64,000 nucleotides of DNA from Rhodanobacteraceae bacterium (GTDB taxonomy: Bacteria > Pseudomonadota > Gammaproteobacteria > Xanthomonadales > SZUA-5): the NCBI GenBank assembly GCA_024234055.1, contig JACKOW010000006.1, positions 124,001 through 188,000 of the forward strand, given 5' to 3'. Position numbers and translations under genes: made by a program. The notes under the pieces were generated by a model. That model made no database searches. It saw only the letters and a list, made by a program, of their open reading frames with translations, and had not been told where the DNA came from. Of the stretch, positions 1 through 8,394 are shown in pieces; the first letter of the stretch is position 1, and each line of letters begins with the position of its first letter.

Positions 1-840
1 ACCGGGCTTCGGGTTGATCAGTTGCCGACGTACTTTGGAGGGATCATTCAGTTCATAGGTGCGTCCGTCTTCTCCCAAGAGATGCGCAGCATCTCCGTCT
101 GACCGGATCTTCACGTGATCCCAGAGGGCATCGAAGAGAATCAGCTCGCCCCCCTGCTGCGCCTGCTGCAATACGACAAAGAAACTCAGTTGATCATGAA
201 TCTTGACCAACGGAGAGAGTTTCTCATAGAACTTCGGGAATTCGGCGTGGAACAGATTGCCGCAATGGTCATTGAATCGTCCGAGGCCCGACGTCAGAAG
301 GCGGAAACTGCACGGTGCGAATGAGCCTACCCCGCCAAAACCCTGGGGTACATTGGAGCGGCGACCACCAGCCAGTGCATCAAATACGGTCTGCAGCCGT
401 TGCTCCACTGACACGCCGAAGCGCTTGAGGAATCGCTGACGGAACAGCGCACAGGCCTGAAAGTAGGCGCGCAGGTTCTCGGATGGATCCCCAACCTTTT
501 GATCCTGCTGAGAAAAACTCTCTGGATACAGGGTGATGCCATTTGGCAGTACGGTCAACTCGTTGGGAGCCGTTTCATCCAGTCCGTCCAGAAGACACTG
601 GATTTCTTCCGGGTCAAGAACGCCACGAATCAGAAAGCCATCGATCTTGCGATCGTAGATGTCTGCAATGCCATTGGGGAAGTCGACAATGTCGCCGACA
701 TCCACGACCTTCCAGTGGTAGATATTTTCCCCTGAAATTCGGGGTGGGTCTGGATTGATCTCCGTTGCGCGGTTTGGCTTGAAGAATGTCTTTCGCAGCG
801 CTGCAAACAGGTTCAGCAAAGGCCTTCCCCCGATATCCAT
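1..840 (-). CDS. WelO5-like Fe(II)/2-oxoglutarate-dependent halogenase or hydroxylase (partial)
   Basis: The gene is cut by the left edge: 280 codons run from the ATG at 838-840 to base 1 without a stop. The protein resembles what I remember of WelO5, the non-haem iron halogenase of welwitindolinone biosynthesis. Collinear matches are DGFLIRGVL (about residues 67-75), HCGN (192-195), DQLSFFV (216-222) and GGEL (230-233). Hydroxylases of this fold use HxD to bind iron; here the third position is Gly194, as in halogenases, where the missing carboxylate leaves room for chloride. The distal iron His and the 2-oxoglutarate Arg would lie beyond the window. It starts 32 bp after a glycosyltransferase stop codon, so it is probably the next gene of the glycan operon. 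Family membership is fairly secure; halogenation is inferred from the HxG motif. Confidence 0.8.
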   Translation of the reverse strand, partial: MDIGGRPLLNLFAALRKTFFKPNRATEINPDPPRISGENIYHWKVVDVGDIVDFPNGIADIYDRKIDGFLIRGVLDPEEIQCLLDGLDETAPNELTVLPNGITLYPESFSQQDQKVGDPSENLRAYFQACALFRQRFLKRFGVSVEQRLQTVFDALAGGRRSNVPQGFGGVGSFAPCSFRLLTSGLGRFNDHCGNLFHAEFPKFYEKLSPLVKIHDQLSFFVVLQQAQQGGELILFDALWDHVKIRSDGDAAHLLGEDGRTYELNDPSKVRRQLINPKPG

Positions 841-872
841 TGAATTCGAGGCCCTACAGGCGGGCCCACTCG

Positions 873-1877
873 CTATTCATCCGTGCCTGAATGGGTGCTT
901 GCCATCGGAGGGTTCAGGTATTCCCAGGACGCGCAGGGGCCGGCTTGCACTCCGCTGCTGAGAATTTCGCGTCGCAACCGGACAAAGTCCGATTCTTCGG
1001 CGATGGCAGGGTACTCGGTAGCCACCGATTGCCATGCTGCCATGCCATCACTGCCCTGCGCCATTCTTCGTCGCGCCACCTGGCACCCTTGCACCACCAA
1101 TGCCGAGTGCAGCTGCGGACGCTGCAGCAACCAACGCCAGACGATCTCGTCCTTCAAATCCTCATAGTGCTGCTTCTCCGATCGCTGCCTGAGCACCCGG
1201 TTGTCGCCATGCACGACATAGACCGCGACCGGCTCATCCAGACGTCCCGCGACCAGCCGTCCGCAGGCCGCCATCTTCAGCCACATGGCACTGTCCTGAC
1301 ACATGGAGAGCTCAGTGTCGAAGGGACCCGTCCTCCGCAGCAGATGCCGGCGCACGGTGATGGCCGATGTATGCAGCCAGCCGTTATTGCCCTCAACGAT
1401 GGATCGAAACAGTTCGTCCGGGTGAACGCGACGGTGCAAGCCATTGAGAACCCGAGCGTTGTAATGCTTGAGCCACCATGAGCGAAGCTCCACGGTCGCC
1501 CACCAGGTGCCTGCTGCTTCATGGACGCCGTCGACGCTCTCGTCCGCAGCCAGAACGGACACAGCGAGATCGAATCGTCCCGGGAGGTAGTAGTCATCCG
1601 CGTCAAGGAAGGCCAGCAGTTCGCACCGGGCACTCGTGATTCCAAGGTTTCGCGACGCGGAAACACCCAGCGTCTGCTGCCCGGGATGTTGCAGGCGCCT
1701 TACCCGCGGATCGCTACAGAGTATTCCCGCCTCCTCCCAGGTGGCATCACGCGATCCGTCGTCTATCACGATGACCTCGCCAACCTGGCTGGCCTCCAGC
1801 GCCGAGCTGACCGCTCGGCGCAAATGGGCGGCGCCATCGCGCACCGGCACGATCACACTGACCTCAGGTTGCCGCAT
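873..1877 (-). CDS. GT2 family glycosyltransferase
   Basis: A 334-residue GT-A fold glycosyltransferase, predicted to move a sugar from a nucleotide donor onto a growing glycan at the cytoplasmic face of the membrane. The N-terminus has the family strand VSVIVPV, then VIVIDDGS for nucleotide binding and the metal-binding FLDADD. An ATG ten codons upstream (1907) is possible, but starting at 1877 puts the first GT2 strand six residues from the N-terminus. No clear ribosome-binding site is seen at either start. It lies 66 bp downstream of another glycosyltransferase and 32 bp upstream of the WelO5-like gene, in the same direction. Donor and acceptor sugars cannot be read from the sequence. Confidence 0.88.
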   Translation of the reverse strand: MRQPEVSVIVPVRDGAAHLRRAVSSALEASQVGEVIVIDDGSRDATWEEAGILCSDPRVRRLQHPGQQTLGVSASRNLGITSARCELLAFLDADDYYLPGRFDLAVSVLAADESVDGVHEAAGTWWATVELRSWWLKHYNARVLNGLHRRVHPDELFRSIVEGNNGWLHTSAITVRRHLLRRTGPFDTELSMCQDSAMWLKMAACGRLVAGRLDEPVAVYVVHGDNRVLRQRSEKQHYEDLKDEIVWRWLLQRPQLHSALVVQGCQVARRRMAQGSDGMAAWQSVATEYPAIAEESDFVRLRREILSSGVQAGPCASWEYLNPPMASTHSGTDE

Positions 1878-1943
1878 GGGTGACGGTCCGGTGCAAGGAT
1901 TGAGCACTCAGCAAGACTGTTGTCGACATGGCAGGGCAACCGG

Positions 1944-2774
1944 CTAGGCTTCGTAGTGAAGCGCAGGCACCGGGGCCATTTCAAGATCCTCGGCGGCGAT
2001 ACCGCCATGGGTCCGCAGGTGCTCACGCATGCGCCGGTATTCGACCATCACCACGGGATCGTCAGTGGCGTCGGAGTCACCGCCGAGACCGTTCAGCTTT
2101 GACTCCATGCGGTCAAGTACCGTCGAATCCCAGGCGAAATGGTCGATGTCGATGAAGCCGGGGCGGCCGCGTGCGTCGACGTAGGTCAACTGATAGTTCG
2201 TGACTCGGTCGTGGCCATACGCGAGGCAGTGCATCCCGCCCTCGTCGAATCGGAGCGTGGCTTTCGCGGCACAGACCTTTCGGTCCCAACCATGGCGAAT
2301 ACCGGCGGTGACGTTTGCGCGGAAGGGATACTGCTGCCATAGCGTCGGCGTCGGCGTCATCGGCAGCAACTCGCCCGCGGACGCCAGTCGATCGCGCATC
2401 CTCCCCGGGACGAAGCGATAGCCGGCCTCGTCGCAATCGGCGAGGAAATCGTGCAGCCTGCCCGGATAGGCGTGAAACTCGTCCATGTCGGCGTACAACA
2501 CCCAGTCCTGCAGGCGGCAATGGGCATCGACCAGCGCGCGATAGCGTTCGAGCTTGAGTCGGGTATTGAACTCGCCAGTTCTGAGCAGAGGTCTGATTCC
2601 AAAGCGCGCCATGGACTCGATCATGGAGTCGGCGCGAGGATCCGACGGCCCGGCATGCAGGACGAGCAGGAACTCATCCACACCCAGGCGCACATAGTGA
2701 TCAAGGAAATGGCCCAGCAGATGGGTACACGAAGACACACCTATGGGGCTCGCGAGAAAGACCCTGGGTTTCAT
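1944..2774 (-). CDS. GT2/GT92-like glycosyltransferase
   Basis: A 276-residue predicted glycosyltransferase of the group that begins KPRVFLASPIG and carries a metal-binding ADMDEF motif near residue 95 (Glyco_tranf_2_4/GT92-like). There is no transmembrane segment, so it should act on the cytoplasmic side. Its ATG overlaps the stop of the UbiA-like gene by four bases (ATGA, 2771-2774), which indicates translational coupling. The unusual partner order, prenyltransferase then this enzyme, suggests it may act on or near the lipid-linked product, but that is inference. The sugar specificity is unknown. Confidence 0.78.
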   Translation of the reverse strand: MKPRVFLASPIGVSSCTHLLGHFLDHYVRLGVDEFLLVLHAGPSDPRADSMIESMARFGIRPLLRTGEFNTRLKLERYRALVDAHCRLQDWVLYADMDEFHAYPGRLHDFLADCDEAGYRFVPGRMRDRLASAGELLPMTPTPTLWQQYPFRANVTAGIRHGWDRKVCAAKATLRFDEGGMHCLAYGHDRVTNYQLTYVDARGRPGFIDIDHFAWDSTVLDRMESKLNGLGGDSDATDDPVVMVEYRRMREHLRTHGGIAAEDLEMAPVPALHYEA

Positions 2775-3796
2775 GGCGTGGCTCGAAGGCGCGCCGCGAC
2801 AATACCGATCTCACGCAAGGTACTGCGCACGGCGTTCTTGCGGAAAGCCACGAGGTGCAGCAGGAGCAGGGGCAGATACATTGGGTCGCAGGCCACCAGC
2901 GTCAGCAACAGCAGCACCGGAATCCATTCGTCATAGTAGTCACTGAGATACAGGATCAGTGATTCCTGCAGAGACAAGGGCAAGGAGCGGCGCCAGGAAA
3001 TCTTGATCACGAGGATCGTCAATCCGAGAAAGATCGGGTAGATCAGAGTCACCGCAGGCGCCACGCTGTAGACGCTTGCGCAGAAGTAGACAAAGCCCCC
3101 GATCTCGAGCGGAACAATGTACTTGCGGGTCAAACGCTCCGCGCGGGACTTGCCGACGCTCAGCACCCAGGTCCGGGTCTCGCTGGCGATATCGTTGGCG
3201 CTGTCTTCAATCTGGTGCAGGATGATGTTGCGCAGGCCCAGGGGGGCCTGCCAGACAACCAGCGCTGTCAGCAGATGGGCGATGTCCCCGCGCGGCAGAT
3301 CCCCGATGCTGGCAAAGGTCATCGCCGCCAGCAGCGCGGGGACCACATAGGCGTAGGTGGCGTCCGTCGCGAGTCCAAGGAACCCGCGCTCCTTGAATCG
3401 AAATGGAGGAACGGCGTAGAGAAAGAAGAGCATCAGTTCAGCGCCCAGAAGTATCCCGGCCAGACCACTGAACGGCAGCACGGTTGCCCAGGGAAGCAGC
3501 GCGGCGAGCAGCAGGATCAGCGCCGCAAGCACGATCGCCATGGGCGATGCTCCCTCGGTGCTGTTGGACTTGCCGGCCGCGCGGTCTGAAGTTTGATCCG
3601 CCAGATCGTTGATGAGATAGGCCAGACCTGCGATGCCGCCGACCGTCAGCATGGACGCGAGCACTGCAACCAAGGCCTTCAGGGCCGGCGTCCCGCTCAG
3701 GGCCAGAACGCAATAGGGTCCGGCCATCAGCAGCGGGCCCTTGTAGGCCCAGGTGCGATGAACTCTCAGCCGACGGAAGATGGAGATCAGGTGCAT
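2771..3796 (-). CDS. UbiA-family integral membrane prenyltransferase
   Basis: A 341-residue protein with about nine hydrophobic helices. It carries both Asp-rich motifs of the UbiA superfamily: N63-D64-x2-D67-x3-D71 (NDLADQTSD) and H194-x2-E-D198-x2-N-D202. These bind the Mg-prenyl diphosphate in UbiA, or the Mg-phosphoribosyl diphosphate in the decaprenyl-phosphate phosphoribosyltransferase branch. UbiA-like enzymes inside glycosyltransferase clusters often make polyprenyl-phospho-sugars, so this may build a lipid-linked sugar donor, or prenylate an aromatic headgroup. Sequence alone does not decide. It is 117 bp from the preceding tandem glycosyltransferase gene and overlaps the next gene by four bases. 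Confidence 0.85.
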   Translation of the reverse strand: MHLISIFRRLRVHRTWAYKGPLLMAGPYCVLALSGTPALKALVAVLASMLTVGGIAGLAYLINDLADQTSDRAAGKSNSTEGASPMAIVLAALILLLAALLPWATVLPFSGLAGILLGAELMLFFLYAVPPFRFKERGFLGLATDATYAYVVPALLAAMTFASIGDLPRGDIAHLLTALVVWQAPLGLRNIILHQIEDSANDIASETRTWVLSVGKSRAERLTRKYIVPLEIGGFVYFCASVYSVAPAVTLIYPIFLGLTILVIKISWRRSLPLSLQESLILYLSDYYDEWIPVLLLLTLVACDPMYLPLLLLHLVAFRKNAVRSTLREIGIVAARLRATP

Positions 3797-3913
3797 TCGG
3801 TCGTCGGCAGTGTGACATCAGTCGCCCAAGCATACCTGCCTGGATTCCTCCGCCAGCCCCACGCTCGGCGCCTGAATCATGGGCTTGTTGCCGGACCGAC
3901 TGTCGCATGCATC

Positions 3914-6900
3914 TCAGATCATCGGATTCCATTCGCCCGCTTCGGCGATGAAGCGGCGCACGTCATCCGCAGCGGGGAATCTTCCCAGGTCATGGTCCTC
4001 AGACAGTTCAACGGGGAAAATCGGCTGTCCGTCCACGCTTGCGGGCGGAGGCAGGATGGGGCTGCGCCGTGGCCTGAGATTCATGGCCTCGGGCTCATCC
4101 AGGAGTCGTCCGAACAAGGCCAGAAATGCGTCGATCATCTGTTCGTTCCGCACCGAAGCCTTGCAGGCGACGGCGTGCGCTGCTGCTGCCAGACGGCGAT
4201 GGCCCTCGGGTTTGCTGACGAGTTCCCGGATCTGAGCCATCAGGACGTCAAGATTCCCGTCGGCCGCCAATATTCCGCTGCTTCCGTGTTCGATCAGCAG
4301 ACCGGCGGTCGGAACCGCTCCGATCCACAGAGGCACGCAACCATTGCCCATGGCCTCAAACCACGGTGAGCGCAGGTCATCACACCAATGACCGGCGAGT
4401 ACGAAATCGCTGCTGCGGCACTGGACCAGCCACTCCTGGCGGTTACCATCGACGAGCAGCTCCACGCCGCCAGCGCGCAGGTCCGATCGGCATCCCGGCG
4501 GCGGGTCGACGACGACAATCCGGGAGTCGGCGACGCCCCGGCTCAGGTCCATGGCCACACGCAACAATTCGGCGCCGCCCAGGGATGCGTCGCCCAGGGC
4601 AAGCACCAGGATCTTCGGCCCGGTCCCCGATGACGGGCGCTCGCACCAGATAGCGGGAAAATCCAGGCCGTGATGAATCACCGCCAGTCGGCTCTCGATC
4701 CCCGGCACTTGTCGGCGCAGGTGTCGAGACATCGGATAGCTGGTCACCACGGCCGCGTCCCAATAGCCGCCAAGCCTTTGTGCATGTTCGGAATAGGGCG
4801 GCGTGCTGTCATGCACCGTGCCAACGACCTTCACTCGATCCGAGAGCGCCGGGATGATGCAGGCGTGGCGCCAATCGTAGTTGGGAATGTAGATGCAGGG
4901 GGCGGCCGATTCCAGTGTTCGGACCATCGCGCCCCAGCGTGCGCCCCAGTTGTCCTCGCCCGCTATCGCGAGAGACTCGAAAGGTATGTCCGTGGGTCGA
5001 TGCAGTCTGGGTGCGTCGATTTGCACCAACTCAGTCGCTTCTTCGGTCAGCAGAATTCGCGCATCAAGCCCAACCTTGCGCAGGCCGCGTACCAGATCCT
5101 CCGCCCATCGATTGACGCCGTTGCTGGTCCACGCGGGTGTTGCCACGAAGACTGGCAGGCCGTCGAGCTTGCGAGCCGATGCACCCGCGGTCAGGCGCCG
5201 GTCGGGCCTGAACCCGATGGACTCACGGTCACGGGCCATGGCCGCGACATGCAGGACGTACTCCTCCGCGTCCTTCAAGGACGGAAATGCCCCCAGCCCG
5301 GGTTCATGGTGCACCAGGTCAAGGGGAAGCAGCCCAATTCCATCGATCTCTCTCGGGGGAGGTGAGAGTGCTCCGCGCGGTCTGCTATAGCGCCCGGCTC
5401 GGACCTCTTCCCAGGCGTCAGCGAAAGCACGCCTATAGGCCTTGACCATGTCCTCGATCCTGAAGCCGCCGTTTCGCACTGCGGCGTGAGCCCGGATCGA
5501 CATGCGCTCGCGGCGCTCAGGCGATTCCCAGAGGACTCTCAGACGTTCGGCAAAAGCCACCGAATCACCGACCGGGACCATGAAGCCGTTGTCGCCATCG
5601 CCGATCAACTCGGGAATGCCGCTCTCCATCCGACTGACCACCGGGACACAGCCGTGTCCCATGGCCTCGATCAAGGCGTTTGGCATTCCCTCGAATTGCG
5701 AAGGCAGCACATACACGTCGTGCTGTTCGAGCAGGGTCGCCACGGCGTCCGGAGATGCCAGCCCCAGGAATCGGATCGCACCTCGATCGACCAGGCTGGC
5801 ACAGGCCTCGCGTAGAGCAGCCTCGTCAGGGCCAGCCCCGGCGATGCTGAGCACCACAGGAACTCCCAGATCCAAGGTGCTCTGGACGATTCGGGGCAGA
5901 TCCAGCACACGCTTCTGATGCTGCTTCAGCACGCCATGGTAGATCAGGCGCAATGAGCTGCCCGACCGGGCACGGGCCGGGCGTGTCGCAGGTATGCGGA
6001 CGCCGATCGGAATTGTGATGATTCGATCGGCAATCTCCGGGCACAGGCGCGCGGTACGGCTGGCGATGGCCGAACTGACGGCAACAATGACATTCCAGTA
6101 GCGCCCCAGACGGCGCACGTGATCGTAGTGCAGAGGATCGTCACTGTGCACGACGCCCACGACGACGACCCTGTCAGATAGCTGCGGGCAGATGCAGGAA
6201 TGGCGCCAGTCCGAGTTCGGGATGTAGACACAAGGCGCGGCCTCCTCCAGAACCCGCAACATGGCGCTCCAATGCGGCCCCCATCCCTGCGTGTACCCGA
6301 CCGGCAGCTGAGCGAACGGTATGTCCGCAGGTCGCGGCAATTCTGCCTCGACGATCGTGATCAGCCGAGTTGCCTGTTCAGTCAGCAGGATTCTCGCCGG
6401 GACAGCCGATTGCATCAGGCCACGCACGAGATTGGTCGAAAAGACATTCACGCCGTTCACGGTCCAGGTGGTTGCCGCCACCAACACCTGAAAGTCCGAA
6501 GGGGCCGACAACAGCCTGCGCAATGCTCGCGAGAACCCGGGCGACAGCAGCGTGCCGCCGAATCCGAGCAGGCGACGACGCAATTCAGCCAGTGGCAGTG
6601 TCGCTTGCAACAAGACCAGCGACCATGCCCATGGATGCATCATGGCAATGTCCAGCGCGAGCGCCACCGGCAGACAGAGTGTGCAGATGCTTGATCGTGC
6701 GAGCGAGCAAAGGCGTGCATCTGCATCCGGGGTGCGCTCGCACACCGACTTGCGCCCGAATATGAACAAACGCAGGGCTTGCAGCGCCACGACCATCGCA
6801 ACCAGGCTCGCGGCGATGACGGCCGAAGGCAGCAGCAGAATCAGCAGTAGTGTGAGTGCTACCAGCTCGACCCACAGCGATCGTGAGCGTAGCCGCTGCT

Positions 6901-7174
6901 GTGCGTGCGTGGCCCAGCGCGCGACGTCGCGATACCCGTCAGGCTTCGGGCCCCGCCGTGAAGGGTGCCCGATCCACGTGCGCCCGTGCTCCAGGACAAC
7001 CATCAGGGCAAGCGTGGCCAGCGCGTAAATGGCGGTCTGCCACCAGCTGGCGCCGCGATCGTAGTGGATGAATCCTGTGCAGATCGCCGTTGAAAGTGGC
7101 AGCAGTCGGAGCAAGAGCCCACGCATGGCCCGAGCCGATGTCCAGAAGATCGTCGCAAGCGAAGGCTTCCTCAT
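3914..7174 (-). CDS. membrane-anchored protein with two tandem GT4 glycosyltransferase units
   Basis: A 1086-residue protein starting at MRKPSLATIF; the ATG overlaps the upstream stop as ATGA at 7171-7174, which decides the start over an in-frame ATG 93 codons earlier. Residues 1-200 hold four to five hydrophobic helices. Two homologous GT-B units follow (about 226-640 and 670-1086), sharing ARILLTE-x-AT, the YIPN-x-DWRH-x-C segment and a tail with PPP, DG, LG-x-FP and D-x3-F/Y motifs, so the gene arose by internal duplication. Unit 1 keeps the donor-binding E495-x7-E503 motif. In unit 2 the first Glu is Asp932 (Asp-x7-E940), so the second unit may be weakened, altered in donor use, or only a binding module. 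Probable role: membrane-bound assembly of the cluster's glycan. Confidence 0.85.
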   Translation of the reverse strand: MRKPSLATIFWTSARAMRGLLLRLLPLSTAICTGFIHYDRGASWWQTAIYALATLALMVVLEHGRTWIGHPSRRGPKPDGYRDVARWATHAQQRLRSRSLWVELVALTLLLILLLPSAVIAASLVAMVVALQALRLFIFGRKSVCERTPDADARLCSLARSSICTLCLPVALALDIAMMHPWAWSLVLLQATLPLAELRRRLLGFGGTLLSPGFSRALRRLLSAPSDFQVLVAATTWTVNGVNVFSTNLVRGLMQSAVPARILLTEQATRLITIVEAELPRPADIPFAQLPVGYTQGWGPHWSAMLRVLEEAAPCVYIPNSDWRHSCICPQLSDRVVVVGVVHSDDPLHYDHVRRLGRYWNVIVAVSSAIASRTARLCPEIADRIITIPIGVRIPATRPARARSGSSLRLIYHGVLKQHQKRVLDLPRIVQSTLDLGVPVVLSIAGAGPDEAALREACASLVDRGAIRFLGLASPDAVATLLEQHDVYVLPSQFEGMPNALIEAMGHGCVPVVSRMESGIPELIGDGDNGFMVPVGDSVAFAERLRVLWESPERRERMSIRAHAAVRNGGFRIEDMVKAYRRAFADAWEEVRAGRYSRPRGALSPPPREIDGIGLLPLDLVHHEPGLGAFPSLKDAEEYVLHVAAMARDRESIGFRPDRRLTAGASARKLDGLPVFVATPAWTSNGVNRWAEDLVRGLRKVGLDARILLTEEATELVQIDAPRLHRPTDIPFESLAIAGEDNWGARWGAMVRTLESAAPCIYIPNYDWRHACIIPALSDRVKVVGTVHDSTPPYSEHAQRLGGYWDAAVVTSYPMSRHLRRQVPGIESRLAVIHHGLDFPAIWCERPSSGTGPKILVLALGDASLGGAELLRVAMDLSRGVADSRIVVVDPPPGCRSDLRAGGVELLVDGNRQEWLVQCRSSDFVLAGHWCDDLRSPWFEAMGNGCVPLWIGAVPTAGLLIEHGSSGILAADGNLDVLMAQIRELVSKPEGHRRLAAAAHAVACKASVRNEQMIDAFLALFGRLLDEPEAMNLRPRRSPILPPPASVDGQPIFPVELSEDHDLGRFPAADDVRRFIAEAGEWNPMI

Positions 7175-8394
7175 CGGGCCACTGCCCGACCCGCCTGCAC
7201 TGACTGGTAGACCGCGACCGCATCCTGAGCCAGCCTGACGGCGTCGTGTGACCGCTGGATGGTCGCCCTCGCCTCGCGACCGAGGCGCAGGCGCAGTTCG
7301 GCATCCTCGATCAGGCGCTCGACGCAGGCAACAAATGCCGAAGCCTGGCCCACTGCCGCCAGCAGACCGTTGACGCCGTTCTGGATGATCTCCGGCATTC
7401 CACCCTGATCGGCGGCAACGACAGCGCGTCCCGCAGCCATGGCTTCCAGGCAAGAATACGGGCAGTTCTCCCAGAGACTGGGCAGCAGCACGATGTCAGC
7501 CGTTCGTACCAGCTCTCGCAGCTCCGCCATCTCCAGCTTGCCGAGAAAATGTATCGAGCCCTTCAGCTTCAGTCTGCCGAGTTCCGGCAGCAAGTCCTTG
7601 CTGACGTGGCCAAACAGGTCGTCACCGGCCAGCACCAGATTCACGCAATGTCGTTCGAGCAGCGCGCTCGCGATCGCGGTCATCAGGTGTATGCCCTTGC
7701 GCTGCTCCATACGTCCGGCAAACACAATGGTCAGTGTCTGCCGCGGGAGTCCATGACGGGCGTGGACATCCGTCCACTCGACCTCGCGATCCGTCCAATC
7801 CAGATCGAGACCGTTGCTGATCACCTGGCTGGGGCGCGTAACACCCAGAGATCGGCGGGTCGCATCTGCCAGGAATTGCGAGCAGGAGGTCAGCGTCGTG
7901 GCGGCCCGCATGGCGAGCTTTTCGATGATCGAGCACAGAAAGGTATCGGCGGCTGAAACATCGTAGTACGGCATGATCAAGGCCGAGGGCGAGTGCAGAC
8001 GAACGACGGTAGGCAGGTCCAGCCAGCGGTTGATCAGCGCTCCTTCGGCGCCACACTCGGGCATTTCGAGAACGTCGAACCGGTGCCGACGGAGCAGGGT
8101 ACGGAGCCCCTGAAACATGCTCCATGCGTTCTGCAAGCGCTGCTGTGTCCACCACCAGCGCGGCTTGCCGGCCAGGGCCAGCACGCGCATGACCGGTCCA
8201 TCGGCCCAGAATCGGTGTACCTGCACGCCCCCCTGATCCTCGAAACGAAGCGCCGTGGGCACGCGGGCTCCGGCCAGCACGTGTACCTCGTGTCCCAGCG
8301 TGACGAGCGCCCGCGCGTGGTGCCAGGTGTAAGTGCCGATCCCGCCGAAGCCGGTCTCGGGTGGATACTCGAATGACAGCAGCGCGATCTTCAT
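7171..8394 (-). CDS. GT4 family glycosyltransferase
   Basis: A 407-residue retaining glycosyltransferase of the GT4 (GT-B) type. The N-terminus MKIALLSFEYPPE and GGIGTY loop form the acceptor-domain start, and the C-terminal domain has FAGRMEQRKG and the donor-binding motif E-x7-E in WENCPYSCLEAMA. The ATG at 8392-8394 overlaps the stop of the upstream gene (ATGA), and its own stop overlaps the next ATG. This favours the internal ATG over one 92 codons upstream, whose translation is Arg-rich and unlike any family member. Cytoplasmic, in the glycan operon; sugar unknown. Confidence 0.88.
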   Translation of the reverse strand: MKIALLSFEYPPETGFGGIGTYTWHHARALVTLGHEVHVLAGARVPTALRFEDQGGVQVHRFWADGPVMRVLALAGKPRWWWTQQRLQNAWSMFQGLRTLLRRHRFDVLEMPECGAEGALINRWLDLPTVVRLHSPSALIMPYYDVSAADTFLCSIIEKLAMRAATTLTSCSQFLADATRRSLGVTRPSQVISNGLDLDWTDREVEWTDVHARHGLPRQTLTIVFAGRMEQRKGIHLMTAIASALLERHCVNLVLAGDDLFGHVSKDLLPELGRLKLKGSIHFLGKLEMAELRELVRTADIVLLPSLWENCPYSCLEAMAAGRAVVAADQGGMPEIIQNGVNGLLAAVGQASAFVACVERLIEDAELRLRLGREARATIQRSHDAVRLAQDAVAVYQSVQAGRAVAR

